Position numbers and translations under genes: made by a program. Below, in pieces: positions 25,424-34,263 of a stretch of DNA of 64,000 bases. Each line of letters begins with the position of its first letter. Within the stretch, counting starts at the first letter, position 1. Under the pieces are notes generated by a model. That model searched no databases and had not been told where the DNA came from. It saw only the letters and a program-made list of their open reading frames with translations. Where the stretch lies: assembly GCF_007746075.1 (NCBI RefSeq), contig NZ_CP036339.1:6318028-6382027 (forward strand). Direction: 5' to 3'. This DNA comes from Lacipirellula limnantheis. GTDB lineage: Bacteria > Planctomycetota > Planctomycetia > Pirellulales > Lacipirellulaceae.

Positions 25424-25514
25424 GACGAATGACGAATGAGAACTAGCGAGGACTCGACTCCAAGCAGAGCTGAAGTCCTCCCATTCGTCATTCGGATTTC
25501 GTCATTCGTCATTC
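25424..25514. repeat. Inverted repeat, ATTCGTCATT family
   Basis: The left arm GACGAATGACGAATGAG and the right arm CCATTCGTCATTCGGATTTC plus GTCATTCGTCATTC are built from ATTCGTC words in opposite orientation. It separates thyA from the 86-residue gene before it. Other copies: 32038-32115 and the half-copy at 2190-2222. Confidence 0.85.
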
Positions 25515-25520
25515 CCTCCC

Positions 25521-25781
25521 CTATTTGCCCGTCAGCTCCGTCACCTTCTTCGCCAATAGCGACACGTCGTCCTTCTTCAGCAGATGGTCGATCTCGGTCT
25601 TCGGCACGCCGGAGCGTTCTAGGGCGGTGGCGATTTGCTTCCACTTGGTGGCGCGGCTCTTCCCCTCGGCGAGGTAGAGGTCGGTCACCAATTCGCCAAG
25701 CCGCTGCAGCGAGATCGACTCGCGATTGTCGTAAAAGTTCTTGATCGCCTTTTGCTGGAACTTGGTGTACTGGCGGTCCAT
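25521..25781 (-). CDS. Small helical protein of unknown function
   Basis: 86 residues from ATG 25781 (MDRQYTKFQQKAIKNFYDNRE). It is strongly basic and acidic and almost entirely helical: KNFYDNRESISLQRLGELVTDLYLAEGKSRATKWKQIATALERSGVPKTEIDHLLKKDD. This looks like a two- or three-helix cytoplasmic protein, possibly nucleic-acid or protein binding. An in-frame extension to 25928 is Pro/Arg-rich and non-conserved in character, so I reject it. AGGAG lies 13 nt upstream of the chosen start. It is upstream of thyA on the same strand, separated by a repeat. I do not recognise the family. Confidence 0.75.
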   Translation of the reverse strand: MDRQYTKFQQKAIKNFYDNRESISLQRLGELVTDLYLAEGKSRATKWKQIATALERSGVPKTEIDHLLKKDDVSLLAKKVTELTGK

Positions 25782-26033
25782 CGAGCGGGTGCTCCTGGCG
25801 CGGGTTTGAGCCCGCGGCAAAATGGTGTTTCTCTGGGTAGTTCGCGTCGCGGCGGGCCGGGGCGCCGGGAACTGAGCGGAGCGCGGCGGCGGGCGCCTTG
25901 GCTCCATCGGCGCGCCGCGGGGCTCCACTTTCGTGGCTGCGGGGGGCGCGTTACAGTATGGTATCGCTCAGCGGCGCCTCTCGGCTACCGCCCCTCCTCC
26001 CTCCTGATGCAGCTTACAGGAATCCGCAGCGTC

Positions 26034-26423
26034 ATGCCGATTATCAAGTTCATTAAGGAAAAAAAGGAAATTGAAGTCCCCCGCGGGGCCAACCTGCGGA
26101 AGGCCGCCCTCGAGGCAGGCATCAACCTCTATCAGGGAATCAACGGCTTCGGCGCTTCCATCAACAAGGTCTTCAACTGTCACGGCCTGGGCCAGTGCGG
26201 CATGTGCCGCGTGCTGATTAACAAGGGAATGGAAAACACCAGCCCGATGGGCGCGATGGAAAAGTTCAAGTTTCGCGTCCCCATCCCCGACCCGATGGCG
26301 GCGCTCGCCTACGTCGGCCACGAGCAAACAATGCGGCTCGCTTGCTACACTGAAGTGAACGGCGACATTGAGGTCGAAACCGGCCCCGAGATCGACCTGT
26401 ACGGCGAGAATTTCTTCAGCTAG
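26034..26423 (+). CDS. 2Fe-2S ferredoxin-like protein
   Basis: 129 residues from ATG 26034 (an ATG at 26007 adds nine). It is a beta-grasp ferredoxin: IKFIKEKKEIEVPRGANLRKAALEAGINLY, then the cluster loop C-x5-C-x2-C in NCHGLGQCGMCRVLI and the fourth Cys in MRLACYTEVNGDIEVET. Between them is a longer than usual insert (GMENTSPMGAMEKFKFRVPIPDP). It is a cytoplasmic electron carrier with no evident partner. The P-II gene lies 88 nt downstream on the same strand; co-transcription is possible but not shown. Confidence 0.88.
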   Translation: MPIIKFIKEKKEIEVPRGANLRKAALEAGINLYQGINGFGASINKVFNCHGLGQCGMCRVLINKGMENTSPMGAMEKFKFRVPIPDPMAALAYVGHEQTMRLACYTEVNGDIEVETGPEIDLYGENFFS

Positions 26424-26511
26424 CGATCGGCCCGCAGCGGCCGGTTAGAATGAGGAGCGTTCTTCGCAGCCGCCTGGGCTGATTGCTGACCGCCGAAAGC
26501 TGACCGCTCCC

Positions 26512-26832
26512 ATGAAACAAGTCGTCGCCATCGTCAAACCTTTCCTCGCCGAGCGGATCCTCGAAGGACTTCGTCGGGCGCCGCTCGAGGCGGTCCACGT
26601 TCGCGAGGTGAAGGGCGTCGGCCGGCAGAAGAGCTATCTCGACGAGTATGCCGAGAGCGAGTACGCCGAGGCATTTCTGCCGAAGGTTGAAATCACCGCG
26701 TGGGTCGACGATGCTCGCGCCGAAGAGGTGATCCGCAAGATGGTCGAAGCGGCGCGAACCGGGCGGATGGGCGACGGCAAGATCTTCGTGCTGTCGGCAC
26801 AGTCTTACGAGACGGTGCTTGGCGGGAAGTAA
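26512..26832 (+). CDS. P-II family nitrogen regulatory protein
   Basis: 106 residues. P-II trimers sense 2-oxoglutarate, ATP/ADP and glutamine and control glutamine synthetase regulation and ammonium transport. Tyr51, the uridylylation site in the T-loop, is present in EYAEAFLPKVEI by direct count, and the nucleotide-binding B-loop is present as TGRMGDGKIFV. The T-loop front (GRQKSYLDEYAESEY) differs from the usual GRQKGHTE-YRGAEY form. GlnE, the glutamine synthetase adenylyltransferase, is the convergent neighbour. Without amtB adjacent I cannot say GlnB or GlnK. Confidence 0.92.
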   Translation: MKQVVAIVKPFLAERILEGLRRAPLEAVHVREVKGVGRQKSYLDEYAESEYAEAFLPKVEITAWVDDARAEEVIRKMVEAARTGRMGDGKIFVLSAQSYETVLGGK

Positions 26833-26847
26833 GCTAGACGCGTTGCA

Positions 26848-26923
26848 AGGGGTCGGGGGCCTTTTGCCACTGGGGGCTTTGCTCTGAGTGGATCGCGTCC
26901 AGTGGCAAAAGGTCCCCGACCCC
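26848..26923. repeat. Long inverted repeat between P-II gene and glnE
   Basis: The left arm GGGGTCGGGGGCCTTTTGCC continues ACTGG; the right arm CCAGTGGCAAAAGGTCCCCG continues ACCCC. One mismatch in 25 bp, with a loop of about 26 nt. It fills the convergent spacer and probably terminates transcription from both sides. Its GGGGTC...CTTTTGCCACTGG form resembles transposase-mobilised REP-type elements, which is inference. Confidence 0.85.
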
Positions 26924-26928
26924 GTCAG

Positions 26929-29900
26929 CTACTCCGCCGCGGCTTCGCGAAAGATCCGCTCAAACCGCTCGCGGGTGTCGCGCCAGGTCTGATCGACTTC
27001 CTGCACTAATCGATCGACGTCGGCGTAGCCGAGCAGAAACGCCAACTTTTCCAGCTCGCGCGGATCGTCGGGGAACTCGTGCCGGCCGGCGGAATCCATC
27101 AAGCGGATACGGGCTTCGACGCTCCGCTGGAATCGGTAGCTGGCGGCGAGCGATCGGGCGTCATCCTTGCCGAGCACGCCGGCCTTATTCAAGGCTTCGA
27201 GCGCGGCGATCGTTCCCGGTACGCGAATCTGCGGTAGCTCGCGACCGTACTTGAGCTGCAGCATCTGGGCGATGAACTCGGCGTCCATCGTGCCGCCGGG
27301 GGCGCGTTTGAGGTTCTGCGACGAGGCCGACTCGCGGAGGCGCTGCCGCATTTGGTGGATCTCGGCGGCGTCTTGGGCCCGCCAGGGACGGCAGTAGATT
27401 GAATCGCTCACGGCAGCCATCGCCCGCGCCGCTCCCTCGGGCGAGCCGACGATCACGCGCGACTTGCAGAGGGCGAGCCGTTCCCACAGCTGCCCGTCTC
27501 CCTCGCGGAAGTAGCGGACGAACGACGACAGCGGCATCGCCAGGGCGCCGCTGCGGCCCGTGGGTCGGAGCCGCGGGTCGACTTCGTACAGTCGGCCGTG
27601 GGGACCGAACTGCGTCGCCGCCTTGATGATTCGCTGGCCAAGTTCGCTGAAGAAGTGGCTATTGCTGGTCGACGTGCCGCGGCGACCGGGAATGGTCGTC
27701 CCTTCTGCGTCGTAGAGGAAGACGAGGTCGAGATCGCTGTGATAGTTCGGCTCGCGACCGCCGAGCTTGCCGAGGGCGAGCACGATTAGTTCACACGGGC
27801 CGCCGACTTGTGCAGGACTCGGCGCCCAGGCGGGGGGCTCGCCCTCGGGCAGATCGCTGCCGGTTGGCGCTCCGATCGTGGGCTGCCCGAGCTTATCGAC
27901 GAGCTTCACCAACTCGGCGGACGCAATTTCCTGCAGGCAGGCTTCGGCAACGTCGCTGAGCGCTGCATGCGTGTCCTGCACATCGTCCTTGCCGACGATG
28001 TCGCGAACGCCGACACGCAGGTGCTGGGCATGCTTGAAGCTGAGCAGAATCGGCTCCAGGTCCTCGGCGCCGCGAGTCAGCTCGGCGAGCGACGCCTTCA
28101 GTCGCGGCAGGTCAGGAAGCTTGTCGACGATGAGGCTGTCCATCAGCTCGTCGATCATGCCGGGATTGCTGGTGAGAATTCCGGCCAGGTACGGGCACGC
28201 CGCGCAAAGCGTGACGTACAAGTTGAGCGAGGGACGGTTGCTGCTGAACAGCTCCCACAGCGCCGCCTTGCCGCCGAGCGAATCGCTCACGCGGCTCAGG
28301 GTGATCAGCGTTGCGTCCGGATCGGGCGTTTGGGCGATCGCCGCCAGCAGGCGCGGCGCGATCGAGGCGAGGAACAACCGGCAACGTCGCGTCGAGAGGA
28401 ACGGGATGCTCTCGCTCGCCAGCGACATCAAGTTGTCGTAGGCCGCGTGGACGTCGCGGAACTCGTATCGCCCCAGCACGCGCTCGATCGTCTCGGGAGA
28501 CGGGTCGGGATCGTTGACCAGGTCGATCTCGGGCTCGGTCTCGGCGCTTTCGGGGAAGGCGTCGTGAAGCAGATGATCGAGAATTCGCCGGTTCACCGCG
28601 GTGCGGTCGGCGTAGTCTTTCTTGAATGCTTCGAGCGCTGTCACGTCGCCGGCGGCCCGGTAGCCGAGACGGCGGGCGAGCTTGTGGATTTCAAGCTCGG
28701 TGACGGGCAACTCGTGCGTCTGCAGATCGAACATGATCTGCAGACGATGCTCCACTTTGCGGAGAAAGCTGTAGTTGTCCTCCAGGATCGTGCGTTCCTG
28801 GTGCGTAAGGCAGCCGGCTTGTTCCAGCCGTTCGATGGCGGCCAGCGTGTTGCCGGTGCGTAGGGCCGGGATGGCGCCGCCGTTGAGCAGCTGGAGGAAC
28901 TGGATGACGAACTCGATGTCGCGGATGCCGCCGCGGCCGGTCTTCACATGGCGCTCGGCGACGCCCGCCTCCTCGGCGTGCTTCTCGATCTTCCGCTTGA
29001 GCCCCTTGATGCCGGTGATGTCGGCGAGGCTGAGGTAACGGCGGTAGATCCACGGGCGCAGGTGATGGAGGTAGGTCTTGCCCAGCTCGATGTCGCCGGC
29101 GATCGCCCGAGCCTTGACGTAGGCTTGCCGCTCCCAGGTGCGGCCGCGGGTGTCGTAGTAGGCGAGCGCCTGATCGATGCGGGTGCAAAGCTGCCCCTGG
29201 CTGCCGTCGGGACGAAGCCGCATGTCGACGCGGTAGGCGAATCCCAAGTCGGTCGATTCGGTGAGGAGCTTGATCACCTCGCGGGCGAGCCGTTGGGCGA
29301 ATTCGCCGCCGTCGGTGTCGGGCGTGCCGCTCACTCCCTCGGCGTCCTGGTAAAGCATCACCAGATCGATGTCGCTGGAGTAGTTCAGCTCGCGGCCGCC
29401 GAGCTTGCCGAGCGCGAGGACGACGAAGTGGGGGGGCGTGACGTTGCGTCCGTTGCGTTTGAACTGCTTCTCGGTGACTTGGCGCGTCGCGAAGTCGACG
29501 GCGGCCTCGACGATCGCGTCGGCAACGTAGCTGATTTGCCGCGTGACCTTGGCAACCGAATGTCCTTTCACGATATCGCCGTAGGCGATGCGGAGGGTCT
29601 CGCGGCGCTTGAAGCGGCGGAGGGCGGCCATCACCTCCTCTTCGCTGCTGAGTGCTCGCACGTCGGCGACCAGCTCCTCGACCAGCATGTCGCGAGCGAC
29701 GGCGCGGCCGCCGGTCATGCGGAGGAGGTCGTAGCTCTCCGGATCGGTGCAGAGCATGTCCGAAAGGTTCTGGCTCGCATTGAAGAGCATCAATAGCGGA
29801 GCAAGCGCCTGACGATCGCGCTCAAAGAGCGCTGCCGCGGCGAGCGGACTGCGCGAGGCGAGGAGGTAGCGCTCCAGATTGTTGAGCGCCATGTCGGGAT

Positions 29901-30111
29901 CCGCGAGCTTCGGCGCGACGGCGGCAAACTGCTCGCAGAGGGTGCCGAGCAGGTCGAGCGGCACCCCAGCCATGGCCAGCCGCGTGAGATTGTCGTGGCC
30001 CGTACGGAGGTCGGCGAAGCCTAGCGGACGAAGCCAACTCTCGGCCTCAGCCGGGGCGTCGAGCATGGTCCGTAGGCGGTCGATTTGCATCGGGGAAATT
30101 TGCCCTGGCAT
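26929..30111 (-). CDS. glnE: Bifunctional glutamine synthetase adenylyltransferase/deadenylase
   Basis: 1060 residues. Two nucleotidyltransferase domains are visible: an N-terminal one with LGKLGGRELNYSSDIDLVMLY (near residues 233-253) and a C-terminal one with LGKLGGREPNYHSDLDLVFLY (near residue 760). Each is followed by a regulatory helical domain, including RHVKTGRGGIRDIEFVIQFLQL and RAPGGTMDAEFIAQMLQLKYG. It adenylylates and deadenylylates GlnA under P-II control, setting nitrogen assimilation. Length exceeds E. coli GlnE (946) by extra N-terminal and linker residues. The convergent P-II gene supports the role. Confidence 0.95.
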   Translation of the reverse strand: MPGQISPMQIDRLRTMLDAPAEAESWLRPLGFADLRTGHDNLTRLAMAGVPLDLLGTLCEQFAAVAPKLADPDMALNNLERYLLASRSPLAAAALFERDRQALAPLLMLFNASQNLSDMLCTDPESYDLLRMTGGRAVARDMLVEELVADVRALSSEEEVMAALRRFKRRETLRIAYGDIVKGHSVAKVTRQISYVADAIVEAAVDFATRQVTEKQFKRNGRNVTPPHFVVLALGKLGGRELNYSSDIDLVMLYQDAEGVSGTPDTDGGEFAQRLAREVIKLLTESTDLGFAYRVDMRLRPDGSQGQLCTRIDQALAYYDTRGRTWERQAYVKARAIAGDIELGKTYLHHLRPWIYRRYLSLADITGIKGLKRKIEKHAEEAGVAERHVKTGRGGIRDIEFVIQFLQLLNGGAIPALRTGNTLAAIERLEQAGCLTHQERTILEDNYSFLRKVEHRLQIMFDLQTHELPVTELEIHKLARRLGYRAAGDVTALEAFKKDYADRTAVNRRILDHLLHDAFPESAETEPEIDLVNDPDPSPETIERVLGRYEFRDVHAAYDNLMSLASESIPFLSTRRCRLFLASIAPRLLAAIAQTPDPDATLITLSRVSDSLGGKAALWELFSSNRPSLNLYVTLCAACPYLAGILTSNPGMIDELMDSLIVDKLPDLPRLKASLAELTRGAEDLEPILLSFKHAQHLRVGVRDIVGKDDVQDTHAALSDVAEACLQEIASAELVKLVDKLGQPTIGAPTGSDLPEGEPPAWAPSPAQVGGPCELIVLALGKLGGREPNYHSDLDLVFLYDAEGTTIPGRRGTSTSNSHFFSELGQRIIKAATQFGPHGRLYEVDPRLRPTGRSGALAMPLSSFVRYFREGDGQLWERLALCKSRVIVGSPEGAARAMAAVSDSIYCRPWRAQDAAEIHQMRQRLRESASSQNLKRAPGGTMDAEFIAQMLQLKYGRELPQIRVPGTIAALEALNKAGVLGKDDARSLAASYRFQRSVEARIRLMDSAGRHEFPDDPRELEKLAFLLGYADVDRLVQEVDQTWRDTRERFERIFREAAAE

Positions 30112-30279
30112 AGCGACGAGGAGCGCGCCGCTCCCCCCTACCCTGGGCCGCCTACAAGCTCTGTGCGATGTGGGACTACGAAACGGGCCGTTGCCTCGGC
30201 TGGTCGCCTCTGCAGGCGAACCAATTCATTGTCTCACCGCGCGGCGGGGGAAGCAACTGGAAGGCGTAGCTAAACCCTG

Positions 30280-30603
30280 CTACATCGACGCTTCGATCAC
30301 TTTCCGACCGGCGTCTGTCAGCCCGCATTCGGTATATCGCGGGCCTGCTGGCAAAGATAGATTCCCATGCCCTACTAACAAGCCCTGCGTCACCAAGCGA
30401 CGAATGCCGTCGTATATCCGTCCAATCTCTACTTCCTCGTAGCCCGAGTTACACACCGCATCCTCTTTGGCCTCACTCCAAGCCCCACTGCTGTTGCCAA
30501 CGGAGCGAAGCACAACGTCGCACTTGCAATGATCGTTTGTACGCGCTGAAGTGCAGTCGTGCACAGCTCGAAGGATCGTCAGTTCCTCAGCTGATGGCAA
30601 CAT
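30280..30603 (-). CDS. Small winged-helix-like protein of unknown function
   Basis: 107 residues from ATG 30603, five nt after the miaB stop. It begins MLPSAEELTILRAVHDC and ends with a wing-like segment, VEIGRIYDGIRRLVTQGLLVGHG...YTECGLTDAGRKVIEAS, which resembles the recognition helix and wing of small PadR/MarR-like winged helices ('LTDAGRKV'). It contains four Cys. The close spacing suggests co-transcription with miaB. No ribosome-binding site is obvious. A regulatory role is inference from the fold only. Confidence 0.65.
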   Translation of the reverse strand: MLPSAEELTILRAVHDCTSARTNDHCKCDVVLRSVGNSSGAWSEAKEDAVCNSGYEEVEIGRIYDGIRRLVTQGLLVGHGNLSLPAGPRYTECGLTDAGRKVIEASM

Positions 30604-30608
30604 GCCGG

Positions 30609-32030
30609 TTATGTAGTTAGCGAAAACAATTCCGGGCCGACGTGTTGGGTGACCACGGCGCCGAAGAGGGTGTGCGCGTTGGCGTCGTAGATCGAAATCG
30701 GGAGCGTCTGGCCGACCTGGCGGAGGTTGCCGTCGAAGACGACGATCCGGTCGCACATCGTGCGGCCGACCAGTTGAACGGCATCGCCCTGCTCGTCGCG
30801 GCGTTCGGCGGCCTTGCTGCGACCTTCGATCAGCACCTCGACTTGCCGGCCGAGGAAACGCTGGTTGTCCGCCTCGCAAATCTCGTTCTGCAGCGCCAGC
30901 AATTCGTTATTGCGAACGCGTTTCGTCTCTTCCGGAACGTCGTCGGCGTAGAGATCGGCGCCCTTCGTGCCGGGGCGAACGCTGTACTTGAAGATGAAGC
31001 TGTTCTTGAAGCGGCACTCGCGGACGAGGTCGCACGACAGCTCGAAATCTTCGTCGGTCTCGCCAGAGAAGCCGACGATGAAGTCGCTGGTGACCGCCGC
31101 TTCGGGGAGCCACTCGCGGATGCGCTGGTGCATCTCGCGGTACTCTTCGATCGTGTAGCCGCGCTTCATCCGCTGCAACATGCGGTTCGACCCCGTCTGC
31201 GCGGGGACGTGGAGATACTTGCAGGCCTTCGGCAGGTCGCGCACCGCGGCGAGCAGGTCGTCGGTCATATCCTTCGGATAGTTCGTGACGAACTTCAGCC
31301 GCTCGATCCCTTCGATCTCGTGCAACGCGTAGAGCAGGTCGCTCATCCGCGTCGTGCGGTCGCCGTCGCGATAGCGGTAGCTGTTGACCGTTTGCCCCAG
31401 GAGCGTGATTTCTTTGCAGCCTTCGCTGGCGAGTTGGCGGGCCTCGGCGAGGATGTCTTCGGGATGGCGGCTTTGCTCGGGGCCGCGAACGCTGGGAACG
31501 ATGCAGTAGGTGCAGAACTTGTCGCAACCGATCTGAATGCGGACGTAGGCCTGGAACGGCGTCGGCCGCATCGAAGGGTCGCGGAGCGGGTCGAAGCTTT
31601 CGTGGCTCCGCTCGATTTCGGTGCGGGTGCCGTCCTTGCGGCCGAGGCTGACTTCCAGCTGCTGCCCGCCGCCGGCGGCGATCTTGTCGATCAGATCGGG
31701 GACCTGATGGAGTTGGCCCGGGCCGACGACAAGGTCGACATAGGGAGCGCGTTCGAAGACCGTCCGCTGATGATTCTGCGCCATGCAGCCGATGACGCCG
31801 ATGATCTTGTTCGGGTTCTTTTGCTTCGCGTTCTTCAGGCGGCCGAGGGCGCTGTAGATCTTCTCCTCGGCATGTTCGCGGACGCTGCAAGTGTTGAAGA
31901 GAATCGTGTCGGCGTCGCCCGAGTCGCGGGTCAGCTCGTAGCCACGTTTGCGCAGACTAGCGACGACAAGCTCGCTGTCGAGCACGTTCATCTGGCAGCC
32001 GACGGTCTCGATGTAGAGTTTTTTGGTCAT
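30609..32030 (-). CDS. miaB: tRNA-2-methylthio-N6-dimethylallyladenosine synthase
   Basis: 473 residues from ATG 32030; a TTG at 32039 would lie inside a repeat. The MTTase N-domain holds three Cys (ETVGCQMNVLDSE, FNTCSVREHAEEK, GVIGCMAQ) for the auxiliary cluster. The radical SAM Cx3Cx2C is CDKFCTYCIVPSVRGPEQSR. The C-terminal TRAM domain starts near LGRQVEVLIEGRS. It adds the 2-methylthio group to i6A37 of tRNAs reading UNN codons. The QIGCDKFCTYCIVPSVRGPE form and SRxxxDI-HPEDIL region fit MiaB over MtaB or RimO. Confidence 0.95.
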   Translation of the reverse strand: MTKKLYIETVGCQMNVLDSELVVASLRKRGYELTRDSGDADTILFNTCSVREHAEEKIYSALGRLKNAKQKNPNKIIGVIGCMAQNHQRTVFERAPYVDLVVGPGQLHQVPDLIDKIAAGGGQQLEVSLGRKDGTRTEIERSHESFDPLRDPSMRPTPFQAYVRIQIGCDKFCTYCIVPSVRGPEQSRHPEDILAEARQLASEGCKEITLLGQTVNSYRYRDGDRTTRMSDLLYALHEIEGIERLKFVTNYPKDMTDDLLAAVRDLPKACKYLHVPAQTGSNRMLQRMKRGYTIEEYREMHQRIREWLPEAAVTSDFIVGFSGETDEDFELSCDLVRECRFKNSFIFKYSVRPGTKGADLYADDVPEETKRVRNNELLALQNEICEADNQRFLGRQVEVLIEGRSKAAERRDEQGDAVQLVGRTMCDRIVVFDGNLRQVGQTLPISIYDANAHTLFGAVVTQHVGPELFSLTT

Positions 32031-32037
32031 AGAATTC

Positions 32038-32115
32038 AATGACGAATGACGAAATCCGAATGACGAATGGCAAGGCTTGAACTGCGAGCCCCATTCGTCA
32101 TTCGGGCTTCGTCAT
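32038..32115. repeat. Inverted repeat, ATTCGTCATT family
   Basis: The left arm AATGACGAATGACGAAATCC continues GAATGACGAATGG; the right arm CCATTCGTCATTCGGGCTTC continues GTCAT. It lies upstream of miaB and ends 17 nt from the stop of the small membrane protein gene. Confidence 0.87.
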
Positions 32116-32131
32116 GTGGCCATTGCCGTTA

Positions 32132-32314
32132 TCAGGCGGCATCGCGTTCGTCGTCGTGTTCTTCCGCGGCGGCGGCGGCGGCGGCCTGGCGCTCGAGTTC
32201 GGTGCGGAGGTAGCCAACCACTTCGTCGCGGCGGGTGATCATCAGCCGCACGAGGGTGACGACCGCCACATAGCCGGCGACGGCGCACATCAGCATGTCG
32301 AAACGGTCCATCAT
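32132..32314 (-). CDS. Small single-pass membrane protein
   Basis: 60 residues, MMDRFDMLMCAVAGYVAVVTLVRLMI as one membrane helix (about 5-26), then a charged helical tail with an Ala run (QAAAAAAAEEHDDERDAA). GGAGGG lies 8-9 nt upstream of the first ATG, good support for a real start. It is upstream of miaB on the same strand, with an inverted repeat between. I do not recognise a family. Confidence 0.65.
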   Translation of the reverse strand: MMDRFDMLMCAVAGYVAVVTLVRLMITRRDEVVGYLRTELERQAAAAAAAEEHDDERDAA

Positions 32315-33030
32315 CGCTCGGCCCTCCTAGCCTAGGGCACCGCGGCCCTGCGAACTTTGCATCATAACGTCCAATCGGCAAGAGGGAGGAGAGGACTTGT
32401 GGGCGGACGGGGAGCGTTGCGTGGTAGCGCTCCGCTAGCGCGTCGCGGCTGATAGGGCAAAATGGGCGGGGCGGAACTACTGCTTGCTATGTTGTCGTTC
32501 TGTCGTTTTCGTCGCGACGCGATTTTTGGCGACAGAAGACGCTCGACCCAAGTCCTTTGGCTGCTTGCCGTTGCGGTGCCCCCGCTCACGCATCTGTCGC
32601 TTCTGTCGCGACAGATCGAGAACTGTAGGGGCGCGACGCCTTCGTCCATGTCGCTGTTCGCGGTTCTCTGGGGGGGTCTGACTTTTGCTTTTGCGTGCGC
32701 GCCTGGGGGGCCCCATTAAAGTGCCGCAAAAGTCGGGCCCACTCGCGCGCGGCGAACTCAGTTTGGATCGAGAAAACTCGATGGTTTTGGACTTGGCCGA
32801 GCACTTTTTGGCGTGCGACTTTTGCGTTTTCTCAAGCGGACTCGAACGACGCAAAAGTCGCAGAAGTGGGGCTTGAGTGACGCGCAGCGCGACACGCGTC
32901 GGCGCAGTGTGCGCAACGCCGGTTAGGGAGATGGTTAGGTTGCCAAAGAGCGGGTATGTGTACTTTAGTTCAGTATCGCAGATCTGGTGGCCAAAAGCAA
33001 GGGCTCCAGCACGCTCCTGAGCGTCCCCTC
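32315..33030. other. 716-nt spacer with dispersed GACTTTTGCG words
   Basis: No gene is recognisable. The word GACTTTTGC or its complement GCAAAAGTC occurs at 32680-32688, 32726-32734, 32817-32825 and 32851-32859, the last three extending to CGCAAAAGTCG-like 11-12 mers. Between 32500 and 32620 there are several TCTGTCGC/GCGACAG words in both orientations. This is the same style of word reuse as in the compact inverted repeats, but spread out. Confidence 0.5.
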
Positions 33031-33243
33031 TTAGGTGACATGGGCTTTGCCAGTTGCATGTTCGACCCGGACGAAAATAGGGGAGCAGTCGCCCGTCATT
33101 CCCTCGGGGTGGTCGAATCCAATCTCCCAATAGTCTCCGCTATCCACCAAACGCGGCGAGCCATCTGCGATGTCGATACCCCGCTCTTTTGGCAGCTTTC
33201 TGGCTGTGGCAATCGCGAATGAAGGCGGCGATTTGTTCGACAT
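33031..33243 (-). CDS. Small hypothetical protein
   Basis: 70 residues from ATG 33243, with GGAGG 4 nt before GGC-ATG, an excellent ribosome-binding site. Sequence MSNKSPPSFAIATARKLPKE continues with DGSPRLVDSGDYWEIGFDHPEG and ends FVRVEHATGKAHVT. The DYWEIGF...FVRVEHATGKA pattern resembles one strand-rich unit of small NTF2-fold or PepSY-like immunity/regulatory proteins, but it is too short to assign. No signal peptide. It lies 60 nt after the fmt start region on the same strand. Confidence 0.65.
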   Translation of the reverse strand: MSNKSPPSFAIATARKLPKERGIDIADGSPRLVDSGDYWEIGFDHPEGMTGDCSPIFVRVEHATGKAHVT

Positions 33244-33303
33244 GCCCTCCATTGTAACGCTCCTTCCAAGCCGCACTTATTCCCGCCCCCCAACACCATC
33301 GGA

Positions 33304-34239
33304 TTAACTGAGGCGTTGGCCGGGGGCGAGTTGGTAGCCGCGGAGGAATTCAGGGGCTGCCATCACTCGTTTGCCGGCGGGTTGGAGGGTGAGGATTTCG
33401 AGGGCGCCGGAGCCGGTGGCGACTAGCAGTCGTTGGTTGGCGTCGAGGACTGTGCCGGGCTGAACCTCGGGATTGGGCGACGGGTCGATTACGGCGGTGC
33501 GGTGAAGGATCAGTCGCAGCGGCTCCCCTGCCCCACGCTGCCAAGCGGTGTAAGCGCGGGGCCAGGGGTCGAGGGCTCGGACTTGGTTCTTGATTGCTTG
33601 GGCGGGGCGGGACCAGTTGATGGCGCCGTGTTCTTTTTCTAGGCGCGGGGCTTTGCTTGCCTGCCCGCGATCCTGTTTGACAGCGGCGGTCGTGCCGCCC
33701 GCGAGGGCGTCGATCACGCCGAGGACTAGGTCGCCGCCGCGGGCTGCGAGTCTCGCTTCAAGTTCGCCGGCCGATTCGTCGGGGTCAATCGCGATCACGT
33801 CAACGCCGAGGCAGGGACCGGCGTCGAGACCCGCAGTCATTTGGATGACGGTGTTGCCGGTTTCGGCGTCGCCATTCAACACAGCCCACTGGACTGGGGC
33901 GGCGCCACGGTACTTCGGCAGGAGCGAGCCGTGGAGGTTGATGCCGCCGTGGGGAGTGATCGCGAGCGTCTCCGGTTTGAGGATTTCGCCGTAGTCGCAG
34001 ACGACCAGCAAGTCGGGGGCGTCGGCGCGAAGCCGCGAGCGGCTTTCTTCGCTGTTGACCGTCTCTGGTTGCCAGAGAGGAATGCCGAGTTCTTCGGCGG
34101 CGGTCTGCATCGGCGGGGCCTCGGCGCGGCGGCCGCGCGGGGGGCGAGTGATGACGCGCAGCACTTCGTGCGGTGAGCCGACGAGGCGCCGCAACGTGGG
34201 AACCGCGAAAGGGCCGGTGCCTAGCATCACTAGTCGCAT
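33304..34239 (-). CDS. fmt: Methionyl-tRNA formyltransferase
   Basis: 311 residues, typical length. It formylates Met-tRNAfMet with 10-formyl-tetrahydrofolate. The N-terminal Rossmann domain starts RLVMLGTGPFAVPTLRRL. The catalytic region has GGINLHGSLLPKYRGAAPVQWAVLNGD (Asn-His, SLLP...RGAAP) and TVIQMTAGLDAGP with the catalytic Asp. The C-terminal OB-like domain begins near DPWPRAYT. It lies downstream of def on the same strand, the classical def-fmt pairing, although 225 nt and an inverted repeat separate them. Confidence 0.95.
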   Translation of the reverse strand: MRLVMLGTGPFAVPTLRRLVGSPHEVLRVITRPPRGRRAEAPPMQTAAEELGIPLWQPETVNSEESRSRLRADAPDLLVVCDYGEILKPETLAITPHGGINLHGSLLPKYRGAAPVQWAVLNGDAETGNTVIQMTAGLDAGPCLGVDVIAIDPDESAGELEARLAARGGDLVLGVIDALAGGTTAAVKQDRGQASKAPRLEKEHGAINWSRPAQAIKNQVRALDPWPRAYTAWQRGAGEPLRLILHRTAVIDPSPNPEVQPGTVLDANQRLLVATGSGALEILTLQPAGKRVMAAPEFLRGYQLAPGQRLS

Positions 34240-34263
34240 TGTTTATCTGCTTTCACGAAGAAC

